Shown: positions 23,930 through 35,424, counted from the first letter of the stretch. The stretch is DNA of 64,000 nucleotides from Tipula vernalis (GCA_958295665.1 OY282560.1:209544420-209608419), one strand, 5' to 3'. Numbers and translations: made by a program. Notes: generated from the letters alone by a model not told the origin.

Positions 23930-24071
23930 CTGGATGCATATTTTGATGTTGAGGACTATGAGAACCTTGATTTGGTGCCGATAATGGAAGTCCACCTGGT
24001 ACACCAGGACCTTGTGCTGCTTTCATCATTTTTTTATATTTTGATCGCCGATTTTGAAACCAAATTTTCAC
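23930..24071 (-). CDS. Dll: Distal-less homeobox, third-helix exon
   Basis: This exon begins in the homeobox. The acceptor TTTTAG at 24072-24077 is followed by codons for VKIWFQNRRSKYKKMMKAAQ: the DNA-recognition helix and basic tail of the homeodomain, with the WFQNRR core and the SKYKKMMKAAQ tail specific to Dll/Dlx. It continues GPGVPGGLPLSAPNQGSHSP and QHQNMHPG and ends at the donor GTAGTT. The intron before V falls at homeodomain residue 44/45, the ancestral Dll/Dlx position. Dll is a nuclear transcription factor needed for limb and appendage outgrowth. The N-terminal two thirds of the homeodomain and the rest of the protein are not in view. Confidence 0.97.
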
Positions 24072-24077
24072 CTAAAA

Positions 24078-25638
24078 CGAAACAAAACAAAAAACACGCA
24101 TAATGTTAAGAATTAATCAACTTTTTTTTTTTTTTTTAATTTTGTTTATTAATGTTAATTTAATCTAAACTCTCTTTTCACACATATATGTATATAACAA
24201 GAAATTTTTCATATATAGTATACCAATACAACAATAATGAAATAAAATTCAATTACTTTTAATTTGTTACAAGGTTAGAAGCGAAGAAATATAAAATAAA
24301 AAATTCAATTTTTTTTTATTCGCTTATTTCGTTTTTTTATATTGAAGATTGTTATAAGATAAGACACAAAATGCAGCGCGCAACTTATAAGTGAGATGAT
24401 AAAATAGTTTTTTGCTTTTTTTTATTTTATGTGATACGTTTAAAGTGTTATAATTCTATCATATCGTAGTAATACACATCAGTCATTATTGGGAATGCGA
24501 GCAAAAATTAAAGAGATGTCAAATTTTTGCAGATTTTGCACACAATTTTACAAAACTCTTGTTGCGGAGGAGTTGAAACGATTACGTTCTATAAGTTAAT
24601 AATGTTTTTGGTTTTTGTTTGCAAACTATTCTATCATAAAAAATAACCTTCATGTCAATGTATGAACCAAATAGTGTGTAAAAATTATACCGTAACAATC
24701 ATAATACATAATACATAAGCCAATTCGTTACGAAGGACAAATGTATGCATTGTTCAATGTTAGTAGATTTTATGCATTTGAAATATTTTTTAAAAGTGGT
24801 GATGGTGGGGTATAGATCGCGATCGACAATGTTTAAAGACAATTTTCGTTTTTAACTTTCAACCATAGTAAACGAAGATAGTAAACCTTTGTTCAAATTT
24901 ATCAAATTTGCAATTCAATATGACACTGATAACTATTACTGAATTTCTGATTCAAGATATTAATTCGGATTGTCACAATGGGTACTCACCATTTATGTCA
25001 CGAACTGAGCTTGAAAATATGATTAAACTTCGCTTTGAGCACAAGATTATCTGTTAATCAAAAATGCATTTGCTTTGCAAATAAAATTCGATGGCATTAA
25101 TATAGTAAAACCCGCAAACCAATTTAAAAGCTAATTTAGCCTCTTGAAGGCCTGTACGTTATATTTTGCCATCAGTTTTACTTTTTAGTTTAGATCAGAA
25201 ATTTGATAAATTTGAAATACAAGCAAAACTGAAATACATGGCGAAAATTCAATTTTCACAAATTTCGGTCACCATAACAATAATGATGAGACTGCTATAA
25301 TTAGCTGGAGAGAAATTAAAAGCATTCGGTCTTGAAAATGAATGGAAGGAAAAATCTGTCTGTTTCTTGGGGTTTTCTGTTTTTTGACTTACATCAATCT
25401 TCTTCTGGTTCCTATCGTAATTAGAGAATGTCATCCCGGGCTTTGCTCTTTAAAACTTTTATTTTTATTCAGACAAGACACTTTTTACTTAATACACGGA
25501 CAGGTTAAAATAATACGTTTGACACATCAATTTATAGAAAGGTATTTCAGATGTGCATGAATAAAATCGCTCAACTCGTTTCGAACACATAAATTACACC
25601 GGCACACAAAAAAAAAAAAATTTCCGATCCCGAGGTCT
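24078..25638. other. Dll intron, 3' part, no element seen
   Basis: AT-rich sequence with a poly-T run at 24122-24137 and no transposon motif. Minus-strand and plus-strand open frames near 25.3 kb show no known domain. Its position next to the homeobox exon makes it a reasonable place for enhancer searches, but I see no defined site. Confidence 0.4.
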
Positions 25639-26408
25639 GACATGTCAATTCTTATGCATTCTTATGCTTCAACCCCAATTTTTGGTCAAAATTATCCAAG
25701 AAAATACCAAAGTCTATTTTTTGTACCGTTTACTCCAGATATATCGTTTCCGGAGTATTTTTAACCGCAAAAAAAGGATTCCGTAGTCCAAATTTATTTG
25801 TGACAATTCAGTAACCTAAAAAAAGCCCAACTTTAGGTCAAAATCAGCAAAAAAATTCCAAAGTAATTTACCTTTCTATTTTGGTTACTAATGGCTTTAG
25901 ACTAAACCATTGTTAGAAAGTCAGACAAGGAAACTCATACTAAAACCGAGACACAAAACTCACGACAAGCAAACTGAAATTTAGAGAGTATAAGTTACAA
26001 ATTGTTTGGCTGAAACGAATTCCCCTGACCTTGCTGCAGTTTGAGTTTGTCTGCTTAAGATTGAGTTACAGTTTGTTCCTTTCAACATCTTTTTGTTCAT
26101 TGACCTATCACGAGTGTTCAAGTTAAGTTTTATTGATGTCACTTCTTGCGTTTATAACCTACTCTCTTTTCCTCGAATGGCCTATGAAGTGAATTTCTAC
26201 GTCTTTTTTCAGATTTGCTTCTTCATCTCTCTTGAGCATCCAACAATGCTAACATGTTAACATCCCATCCTGGTGGAAGCGCTCCCCCTGCTCTTCACTA
26301 TAATCGGCTAAATTGTCAGGAAAGTGATCAAGATGGGATCAAGATTTTTTAGCTCCAAAAAATGGAGCTTTAATTTCATAAGACATCCCAATTGCCTGTA
26401 GTATTCCA

Positions 26409-27330
26409 TCAACTTTGTAACAATGTTTTTGTAATGCTCACTTCTGGTGTTTCTAAGGAAGCTTTCACAAACTTCTCTAAAACTGAGAGACGCAACTTTC
26501 TCAAAAAGAAATTTCTGTCTCGAAACAGTTTTCGTATTTGAGGTCCTTTAAGAATACTTTCTTTAATTTTAGTCTCTGTCAGTTTTGGAAATTGTTGTGC
26601 TATGTATTGGAAACATTGAAATTTTTTGTCTAATCCCTTCACATATGGCTTCATCAGCCCAAGTTTTATGTGTAGTAGAGGTAAGACGATTTTTGGTGAT
26701 TTTGAGTGGACTATTGGGACAGTACCGCTTTTAGGCTGAGTTTTGAGGAGTCTATGAATAGTCTCCACTCGTTAGGTTTGTAAATATTCGGTTTTAAATC
26801 ATTCATCAGTGCTGGTATATTTGTGCAATATACCAATGAACTTTTTTATCTTTGGTAAAATGCTTTCGAAATTCCTTTTCCCTTTCTCGATGAATTGAAG
26901 ATTTTGTTCCAGAGACTACCAAGCTTCGACTTTTCAGTTCACTAACTATAAGTCTTCATATACATCTTTTGGTAATGCATATCTCCTAATCAAATAATTG
27001 AGGTCATTCTGAGTGAATAGTATTGGAACTTTCTCTTCTTTAGGTGCAATATACTCTTCTTCACTCTCCTCCGTTTCATTTTCACTGTAAAATTCTTCCC
27101 CGCTGGACGCTTCACTTTCACCTACGTTATCCTTTGAAACTTCCATTACTTCATTGTTTGAAAAACTTGAGTTGAAGTAATTGGACTTGGAAGGATCTCT
27201 CTACCGAAACATTCGTGGTTATATATTTTGAGTCGAATCAGATATAGTCTTCCGACATTTAGCTGTTTCAAATTTACCACAAATGTAACAAAACATATTA
27301 GGGTCCCTATCACACTGATGTCTCCTTGTA
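26409..27330 (-). pseudogene. Gene of the LPPLHIKLGLMK family, decayed
   Basis: This is the coding part of the 25.6-27.8 kb element. Minus-strand order: an N-terminal Cys pair FCYICG (zinc-finger-like), an acidic linker EASSGEEFYSENETEESEEE, the NDLNYLIRRYALPKD helix region, then REREKEFRKHF and EWRLFIDSSKLSLKAVL in broken frames, a deletion that removes the expected central part, and the frame 26768-26409 with KSPKIVLPLLHIKLGLMKPY, VKGLDKKFQCFQYI and GPQIRKLF. I know the family from many insect and cnidarian predicted proteins with no assigned function. It has no recognised nuclease signature in what remains here. Confidence 0.65.
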
Positions 27331-27343
27331 GCCGTGTACTCCT

Positions 27344-27535
27344 CAAAGGCCAAGTCGCCTACCTTTGAGGAGTTACCGCCGATACTGGGGTATTCCTCCC
27401 TTATATCGTAACATTTTTATGTGTGGTTGCCATGACGCCACGAAAGCCGTAACCCAAGGACTTAGCCGGATAATGGGACAACTCCCTTGCCCACCGGCAT
27501 CACGTGGAGGTGCCCTGGGTACAGCCACACGTTAA
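27344..27535. other. GC-richer insert inside the transposon
   Basis: A compositional island (for example CCGGATAATGGGACAACTCC and GCACGTGGAGG-like sequence) between the gene start and the right TIR. It has no long ORF. It may be a piece of a LINE untranslated region or a second insertion. Origin unknown. Confidence 0.4.
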
Positions 27536-27783
27536 TTTGCTGTTGACACGTATTTTTTTGGGATAATGAAGAGTCAGAAGTCAATTTGAACTACGGAATC
27601 CTTTTTTGCAGTTAAAAATACTCCAGAAACGATATATCTGGAGTAAACAGTACAAAAAAATAGATTTTGGTATTTTCTTGGGCAATTTTGACCCAAAATT
27701 GGGTTTTTGTGGAAAACTGATGGATGATGGAGCAAAACTTACATCGGATTCGTATTCAGCGCATCAAAATACATAAGAATTGA

Positions 27784-28000
27784 TACATGTTATCATTCGC
27801 TGATTTCCAGTCGAAAGTGTTAGCTCCCCAATGGGCATCAACACATCCTATCAAAATATCATTTTCTTTCTTCCATCTGTACACTAAACTCAGATGTGTC
27901 AATCTAAAGTTTTCCATTGAAACAGCCCTAGAAACGACTAAAGCAGCTGCCAAATAAATCTCTGTAGGTACAGGCTATAATCGCTGCTCAACCTTTTGAA
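27784..28000 (-). pseudogene. Copia-type pol fragment (RNase H start)
   Basis: Minus-strand translation reads IYLAAALVVSRAVS and then LVYRWKKENDILIGCVDAHW, GANTFDWKSANDNMYQF. The pattern L.GYVDADWAGD..DRKSTSG.VF marks the Copia RNase H region, and AxxxSR with ...HW precedes it in that family. The fragment is interrupted at its right-protein side exactly where the TIR of the 25.6-27.8 kb transposon begins, suggesting the transposon landed in an older Copia remnant. No LTR seen. Confidence 0.55.
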
Positions 28001-28860
28001 TCACAATATTTCAGCATCTGACGATTTCTTCAACCGGTACAAGGGTTTTGATGAATTAAGGGCGCCATACATACTACTACCTAGAACTCCACATAAACTA
28101 ATGTAGCTTTAATGTCATTGTGATTATCTCCGAAGTTTCGTTGAATTTCAATCACTAATAACAATATGATTGTATAAAGCTTAGCCATTATTGATTAAAA
28201 TGAATCCGTCTCTAGTTTTTCCCTCTCAAACTCAACTCAATATCACTCAACTTTGTCATCGATATGATACGTTCTCAAATAAACATAATATATGGAAGAT
28301 TTTATGAAATCCCGAACGAAGAATTTTATTTCTTTATCCACTTCATAATCAATAACCATTATCACCAATGAAAAAACTTTTTCACTTTCAGGTATCAAAT
28401 TTTTCATTTACAGAAGTGGACGTCAGGTTGTTTGAATATGTCGCACGTAGTGCAGCCGTATTCCACATTTGTTTAGAAATACCACTATCTGTTTATGATA
28501 TATCCAACCTTTACTATAATTAGTTGTAAACTTTTATTTCTAATTGCCTCCTGACCAGTTCACATTTAGTTGATTGCCTATTGGCATTTTCATTCCATAA
28601 ACGCCAAAAATTTAAGGAGGCCCGGATAATTGTGATAGAGAGTTTTTTCTATTGGTACCTCTGGGTCAATTGCTATAAACTGGATATTATACCGATATGG
28701 CTAATATGTATGCTTTTTTCTCTCAGAAGTAATCTCAAATGTAATTGGAGTGATCTACATTTTATGTCAATTATTGGTTTGGGTTGTCCGTCGATCGGAG
28801 GACTGTTGCTGAGAGTGTAGAAATAATTCAGACCACACAATTACTTAAGAAAGAAGACGT
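28001..28860. other. Spacer, no feature confirmed
   Basis: An open frame at 28581-28820 (plus strand) is hydrophobic and unrecognised. The rest is AT-rich sequence with stops in all frames. It may be further decayed Copia sequence. Confidence 0.35.
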
Positions 28861-28861
28861 T

Positions 28862-29012
28862 TATGAAGAATAAATGAAGAGAACGAAATTAAAGAGAATT
28901 TGGAGAGGCAAGGCCTCTCTTTGGAAGGTAAGAAAGCGGACCAGTTTTCACGGCTACAAAAGGCCTTGAAACGTGAGCAAGGTGAAGTTGATGAATTGAT
29001 ATAAGACAGAAC
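28862..29012 (+). pseudogene. Short SAP-like coding remnant
   Basis: One frame reads NEENEIKENLERQGLSLEGK and continues KADQFSRLQKALKREQGEVD. The L..RGLS..GKKA.L..RL pattern resembles a SAP helix-extension-helix motif, which is frequent at the N-terminus of insect retrotransposon gag proteins. It is flanked on the right by the LINE insertion at 29094. With only about 45 residues the call is tentative. Confidence 0.4.
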
Positions 29013-29080
29013 CATCATCATCGGAGTTATATCTACATTAGACTAACCGCAGAGACAACAACATATACCAAAACAATACT

Positions 29081-29865
29081 TAATGCCACATTAGGGTGGT
29101 TTGGCGTCTATTGAAGGGGAGGGGGGGGGGCAAAGTTGGGTAGATAAATCTACCAGCTCCGTAACCTTCCAGTAGGGTGCGCATCACGTGAGATGTTCTG
29201 GTCTTGTCATTAGGCAGCTGCGTGATGGGGTCAATTGGGTAAGGGGTAACCTGTTCACAATTCGCAAGTGTACGTACTGCCTCCTCGTGGCAACCACTGG
29301 TAACTAAGGCCATTTAGCACATTTATGGCCATTTGGCACAGGCTAAAGTATGGCGCTAAAGGAGAAAACCTTGACAAAAAACCCTAATCTAAGGTGGAAC
29401 AGCATATGCCGATGGATGAATGGCTGATAGGTTAATCAATTCAAAATATGCGGACTCTGGATACCAGGGACCCTCCAGTTTTATTTAGCCTTCCTGTAAT
29501 AAGGCTGGGTGACCTACAAGCGATTTGGAATTCCCAGCAACTCGTAAGAGTAAAATCAAATGGAATACGGGGCAGGAGTAGGAATATACGGGAGTGGGAC
29601 GACCCTCTCGAAGTCCTTGAACTCCAATGCTACCGTCTTTCTAACGGAACTACATGCTGTAGTAAACATCTAGGAGGGAGAGCAATACGCCAGATAGTAT
29701 ATATGTATCCGGGAGGCAGTATTGTCAGGTTCATTAATAACCTGAATATTGACTTGATGGATAATTTAATAGGGTCCAGCACAATAGATCTTTTAGGTCG
29801 CAGTGCGAGGTGGCTAATCGCCCGCATGGCCCTCCAATAATAATAATAATAATAATGCCACATTA
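29081..29865 (+). mobile_element. Short LINE insertion with 13-bp target-site duplication
   Basis: TAATGCCACATTA occurs at 29081-29093 and again at 29853-29865, with a TAA-repeat tail (29838-29855) just before the second copy. This is the structure of an I/LOA-type LINE insertion. The body is 759 bp. Near 29555-29690 a plus frame reads MEYGAGVGIYGSGTTLSKSL and NSNATVFLTELHAVVNI, matching the start of the RNase H domain found in I-superfamily LINEs. Sequence 29094-29440, with a G-run at 29118-29128, is probably untranslated or an unrelated part of the element, so the copy is internally deleted. It is the cleanest insertion in the window and probably one of the youngest. Confidence 0.8.
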
Positions 29866-31084
29866 TCAGAAATGAGCTAATTCTTTGATTAAATATTTGA
29901 GCAGCAAAATTCAAGATTTGAGTCTAGATTTGACCAACTAATCTCGATAGATTTGACTAGTGCAACTTTAGATTAGACCAATTAACGCAAACATTCCACT
30001 AGCGAAACACACTCCATTTGAGAATGAGTGCGGAGAGAGAACCATGAGTGAATCCTCGGCGCCAGCATTGGAATTCGAATAGCCAGAGTTCGACTCGGAG
30101 GTTATTGCGTTAAAATAGAATTAATTGTGAGTTATTGAGAGTAACGCCCTGCCAGAAATTGGTAGAAAATTGCTGTCAAAAGTAGCATAGTGAAGGGCTA
30201 TTGGGCTCAGTGGAATTCAGCTGTTAATCACCTAAGTTATAGCAAATAAATTAACGACATTCAGGACAAACAGAATTTAACATGAATGACCAATTTAGTA
30301 CACTGGAATATCAATAATATCATTGTTCTAACTGTTAAAGATGGGCTGCAGTATTTTTCAGCTATTGAGGGTATACCAGGTTTGAGCCTCGTTTAGGAGC
30401 AAATTACTTGAGTTGTTTCTTATTTGGGAACGAAACAGACGACATTTTTGAAGAGTGGTCGAACACAGATAGTACAACAAAACAGGTGATCGAGCACGAC
30501 TGCACATATGGCGCTGGTTTAGTAGAAGTTTTATAAGTGAAATAACCGTAAAAATTACTGGGAAATAAAGATTGAAAATTGGCAAACAAAACTTACTGTT
30601 GCATAAATTGAGGCGAAATAGAAATATTGAAAATTTGGTATTTTACTTGCATGAATTTCTACATTCAAATAATTACTTATTGATGTACGCCGATCGAAAC
30701 AAGAGTTGAGGAAAATATTCGAGACTATGTAACGATTACCAAAACCCAAAGTTAAATGGGACCTCGGTAGTAATTACAATTGAAATTGCATTGAATTTCA
30801 GGCGTGGATTGCAGGATGAATTGCCAAAAAATTGTTCTTCTTGAAACGCCTGATATTCTTATCTGTAATGTTAAAATTATTATGGAACTACAATATATTA
30901 AAAACGACATTTAGGCAAATTAATTGCTGCATCCATTTAACGTGGAAAAGCTCTCACAAGTACTTCTGCCAATATGCAGCTAATCTTGTTAAGTTTTTTT
31001 TTTCTATCAGTTAGCATTTATTAGTACTAGATCAATTAATATCTAGGAAATGACAAATCAATTTTTAAATTAATACGAGTAAAT
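29866..31084. other. Spacer, no feature confirmed
   Basis: Locally balanced composition at 29990-30200 with no recognisable protein. Minus-strand frames near 30.4-30.7 kb show no domain. Possibly older retroelement sequence. Confidence 0.35.
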
Positions 31085-31089
31085 AGCTT

Positions 31090-32815
31090 TCCAACTTGAC
31101 TTATTGCAGTTACACTTTTAACATTTAACACAAATTTTATAATGTTGATACAGTATGGCGATATCATCAGCATAGACTTGAACATTCCCAATAATGTATT
31201 TTATAATCAAGTCATTGACAAATATTTTAAAGAGAGTTGGCCCCAATATGGAGCCTTGTGGTACTTTTAAGGCTGACAAATTATAAATCACTTTGAGTTC
31301 TTTGAGTTTCAAAATTGCATCTTTATCCACTAAACCATTCACTCAACATTTTTATCTTTGGCAAATCTAAAATAAATAAATTAGTGGTCGGATATGTAAG
31401 TGTCTTCTAGATAAAATTCATACCTAAGAATATTGATATTAGTTGCTACATGATCAATAACTATTCCTATCGTATTACTAAATCGGCTGGCTTATTTTCG
31501 TTCAACTTTGTTTAGCAAGGTAAAACCGTGACAAGTAACAACCTCAATGTATTTCAAGACATGAATGTCAGACTCAGAGTTCATTAGATTAAGATTGGAA
31601 TCTCCAACAATAATAATTTTATTGAGATCTGATATTACTGCTTCAAATTTTGGTAAAAATAACTTACAATCAGAGCTGGGCGAACGGTACACTGCACAAA
31701 CACTTATGTTTTAGCAAAAATACTACAACCTCCATAACCGTCAGACCTAATCAATTAAATTAACTTGCATTTTACTTAAATAAGATTGTATTGGTTCCAT
31801 GATATTAACTGGCATAACGCAGTGTTCATAATTACTCCAGATCTCTGCTAGTGTTGATAATGGAAATTTCAGAGTGTTCATCCTTTTTAAGATATGTATA
31901 TCTTGTTGTTTTTAGTCCATACGAATTTGAAGTTATTGGCTTTTTTGTGTTGAAGTGATTTACGAAAAAGTGTAGCTTTATATGAAGTTAACTCTTCCCT
32001 TACGTAAAGTTGCTTCTCATCTTTGCCGCTGAATCCAATTTCGTTGGCAAATAGCTTTTTCCGTTGTTTCATTTTATTAATCACATCCAACTTAGCTGTT
32101 TCAACAACAAATGATATCTTATTAATATTCATTGCGGTGTTACCTGTTTCCCTATCAGATATTCGTGTGTTGTTTCTAGATGAGTTAACTACAGTAACTT
32201 GATGTACTTGTGAATCCTAAACCAGAACATGAAGGAAATTGTTGACCAGCTGAGTCGGTTGAATGGTTTTTTCGGGTTTCCCAGTTATTATTAAATTATT
32301 TTTGACTTCTTTATATCTCAACGAATCTAAATCTATCTCCAGCCTGGAAATTGTTTCTTCATATTTTACGTGTTCCAGCGAAGTGAGTTTCTCGTCCAAT
32401 TCTGAGTTCTTACTCTGCAATTCTGTGATACTCATTTCTGTTTGAGAAACTCTGCTTCCCAAAAACTAATTTGTGAATCCTGCTTATCATTAAGCATTTT
32501 CTCAAGCTAGTTCACGGTTTCTAATATGGCACTCAATTTTATTACAGCAGGAGTTTTTTGCTAAATCAGTTTCAGACAATACAGTTGATGTTGTTGGTGA
32601 AGTTACAATACTTGCAGATGTGATTTTTTCAGATATTTGTTAGCGTTAGGGTTGATTTTCTGCATATATCACTACACTACAAAGAATAACAACTAGCTAG
32701 TCGGGTAATATGCTGCCCGTAGATGTTTTTACATTGGGGATGAAACTTCTCTTGGCAACGGTCACATTGAAAAAATCCTGGTTGTAGTGTAATCATATAA
32801 TGATATTCTGGACAA
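31090..32815 (-). pseudogene. LINE with PHD-type ORF1, endonuclease and RT pieces
   Basis: Read on the minus strand, about 32805-32690 encodes a Cys/His finger FQCDRCQEKFHPQCKNIYG (PHD-like, common at the start of some LINE ORF1 proteins). Next, 32462-32217 is a coiled-coil segment ending NNLIITGKPE, and 32132-31887 reads KLFANEIGFSGK and NFKFVWTKNNKIY, an ORF1 RNA-binding-like region. Then 31692-31492 reads MYRSPSSDCKLFLPKFE and IIIVGDSNLNLM, an EEP endonuclease (GDxN). Finally 31342-31118 reads VPQGSILGPTLFKIFVNDL and VQVYADDIAILYQ, the RT catalytic YADD block. Large deletions between pieces show a compressed dead copy. The jockey/CR1 group is likely. Confidence 0.82.
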
Positions 32816-33926
32816 ATTAAATGAATTGCATACTAATCTAAGGCATTTCAAGTATTAAAGTTTTACAAAATAAGTCCACATTGAGTAAAAATTGAGCATA
32901 TATTTTTGTAATACGAAAAGAGAATAACCAAATCCTCCTCTTTCCTCGCTCGAGGAAGAATTATTCTTATGTTTTTCTCACAAAATTAGTTTTTGTGAAA
33001 TGAATGTATGAAAATATAGTGAATATTACAGGACAAGCCTCCTGTATCAGCCCTCTGTCTTCATCTGATCAGACGTATTAAAATTGAAAAAAAAAAAAAA
33101 AATTGAGGTTGTAATTAATTAAATGATGCAATAATCGATATATCATGTCCTAAATGAGCTGAAGGACCAAGCTAATTTTATTGGGCACTATTGGGACTAA
33201 AGGGTACATTAGGCGCCTCACATCTTTATTATTAAATAAAACAAAACGTATTTATGTTAATTACCCTTTTTTTTTTATTTGAGAGGTTATTCTTTGTCGT
33301 TAATAATGAAAAACCATTATGGCTGCCCTAAATCGAACATAATGCAGTCTGAGAAAAGTTCAATTTTGTTTTTTATGCTCCAAAAAATGTAAACGAAATC
33401 ATAGATCATCAACGAAATCATCATCATCAATATCGAAAATTTTCCTATTATGAAACTAAAAAAGTTGGCAACCGTGCTTTGTTTTCGATAAAGTCGAACA
33501 ATATGCGACTGTTGCTCTTGAGGTGACGAATGCATACGCTTGTTCAATAATAAATCGTTAGATAATAAATTTTCAGTTATTCAGTTCGTAACGTATATTT
33601 TAACTCTGGATTTTTTTTTAATTTTCCGCCTAATTAATAAATTAATATTAATTTTTTTTTATTTTTTATTTTTTTGTAGTTTACCTTCGATATTGTCGAA
33701 TAATTCATAATAGCTATTTTCGACGTTGTTGAATTGGTCGACAAAGTCGAAAATTTGCAATGTCGAAAATTTCATAATAAACCTCCTGATCTTGATAGTC
33801 AATTTTCATACGTTATTGAACCGATAATCTTTCCAAGTAATGAAATGGAAAACTAACTGAACAAAGAGTATGTAAAATAAATTATTTCAAAAATAGAAAA
33901 AATTAAATTTACCATATGATTTATGA
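32816..33926. other. Spacer with simple sequence
   Basis: Contains poly-A at 33088-33102, poly-T near 33270 and 33650-33675, and several TCGAAAATTT phrases (33430 and 33765) with CATTATG-type flanks. These may mark a small eroded inverted-repeat element between about 33330 and 33780, but I could not define ends. The minus ORF 33547-33317 is unrecognised. Confidence 0.35.
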
Positions 33927-34171
33927 ATACCTTTTTCAATTCAAGTTAATCATTTTTCAAACCAATTTAGCAATTTTTCAAACCAAATTAAACTTTTTTC
34001 AAATAATTTTAATAGCAATTTTCAAATCAAATTAAAGTAATCCTTTTTTTTTTTTTTTTTGCAAAATATACAATGAATTACTTTAATTTGATTTGAAAAT
34101 TGTTATTAAAATTATTTGAAAAAAGTTTAATTTGGTTTGAAAAATTGTTAACTTGACTTGAAAAAGGTATA
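33927..34171. repeat. Long hairpin, about 95-bp arms
   Basis: The left arm (33927-34041) and right arm (34077-34171) are near-perfect inverted copies: AATTTGATTTGAAAATTG against CAATTTTCAAATCAAATT and AAAAAAGTTTAATTTGGTTT against its complement. The left arm carries one extra duplicated ATTTTTCAAACCAATTTAGC-like unit. The loop is about 35 bp and includes a 17-bp T run. The arms are built from AAATCAAATTAA/TTTTCAAA phrases that also appear at 41.7-41.8 kb. Confidence 0.85.
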
Positions 34172-34216
34172 TCGAGTCATTGATGACGTGAATAAAGAAA
34201 GTAAGTTCTTTAATTT

Positions 34217-35127
34217 CGTTCGATGTTGAAAGGCCGAATGGGTCGGAAGGTTGAATGTCGAAAGACCGAATGGGTTGGAAGGCCGAATGTCGAAAGGCCG
34301 AATGCGTATGGCCGAATATGTCTAATGGCCGATTGGGTCGAAAGACCGAAAGTGTTGAAAGGCTGAATGTCTAAAGGGCGAATGGGTTGAAAGGCCGAAT
34401 GTCGAAAGGCCAAATGGGTCGAATGGGTTTATTTTTTTTACTGAATTTTTTTTTTTAATTTAAAATTTTTAAATTTGAGGAAATAAAATTCCCAGGTTGG
34501 ACCAAAACTAGGCCAAGCAATAGTGGCAGCATGAAAATATTTATTTAACGTGGTGTCATTTGTTTCCATTGGGTGTGTCAGATAAAATGGGGCAGATCGT
34601 TTCGTTTGGGGTGGATTGGGAAATGCCCCCCAGATATGTCAAGCACCAGGGGAATCAAATATTCTATTACGTCTGATTCTATGTGTCTGATTTATTATAG
34701 GTTATTCGCATATTTTGGTATGCTCTATTGAAAATGAGCAACAGCTCAAAATGGAGTGTGCCAAAAGTTTTGTAAATAAATAGAAATAAATAACTAGAAT
34801 GGCCGAATGTGTGAATGGAGGCCGAATATGATTAAAATAAATTGAAAATACGTACTAATAAATCCTGTGTATGTAGCATGTTAATGCGATCCAATTTTGT
34901 CGGAAAACAATTTTATTATTTTTTTCTTTTTTTGTTATAATAAATTAATTTTTAATTAATGGCAAAATAAACGTAAGACGATTTTAATATTTAAGGCGAT
35001 TAACTATTAAACATTTTTATAGAAAAAATTTGATATAAATAATATACATTTTGATTTTCATAAAAATATAAATTTTGAAAATTTTCATTCATAAAAAGAT
35101 GAAAAATTAAAATCAATTTTGATTGCA
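34217..35127. mobile_element. Foldback-like element, copy B (inverted relative to copy A)
   Basis: Starts with CGTTCGATGTTGAAAGGCCG, the complement of the right tip of copy A, then an array of GGCCGAATG-type units to about 34437. A 360-bp segment (34438-34797) unlike copy A follows, then two more GGCCGAAT units at 34801-34830, and then the AT-rich core in reverse orientation: for example AATAAATCCTGTGTATGTAG at 34859 and AAAATTTTCATTCATAAAAAG near 35078. The second arm is missing, so this copy is truncated near 35127. No ORF. Confidence 0.78.
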
Positions 35128-35424
35128 AGGAGAAAAGTTTTCTCCGCAAGGAGAAAAGTTATTGAAACATTTTTTTGCCGAAACTCACTATTCTCGATAT
35201 TTTGCAGGGCTCTGAGTCCGTAAAAGGAAAAGAAAAACTGTCCGTTCATCTATCTGGATGTCGATACCGACGGTATCTCAAGAACGGTTTGTCCGATTTG
35301 GATTTTTCTTTTTGACCAACCCAGGTGCAGACTGTCGTACTCGTCCTGTCGTAGAATTTGACGCAAAACCTTGTGGTACTACCACGTGGTTTTCGATCCA
35401 CGTCGACAAATTTTGCGTTGTGTT
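35128..35424. other. Spacer before GTTGAG repeats
   Basis: Begins with a direct duplication of GCAAGGAGAAAAGTT (35128 and 35146). A less AT-rich patch at 35235-35410 has an open frame (35258-35479) but no known domain; a family-specific transposon or retroelement tail is possible. Confidence 0.35.

Larger units (their letters stand above)
25645..27783 (-). mobile_element. 2.1-kb DNA transposon with long TIRs and an unclassified gene
   Basis: Ends are inverted: TCAATTCTTATGCATT at 25645 against the complement of ACATAAGAATTGA at 27783. The shared inner block includes AAGAAAATACCAAA, ACTCCAGATATATCGTTTC and GGATTCCGTAGT (25690-25795 against 27585-27690). Flanks GACATG (25639-25644) and TACATG (27784-27789) may be a 6-bp target duplication with one change. 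On the minus strand inside, a frame reads DRDPNMFCYICGKFETAKC near 27320, then ILFTQNDLNYLIRRYALPKD near 27000, EWRLFIDSSK near 26780 and IVLPLLHIKLGLMKPYVKGL near 26680. This order matches a very common uncharacterised arthropod gene family. Internal deletion and frameshifts kill this copy. Confidence 0.75.
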
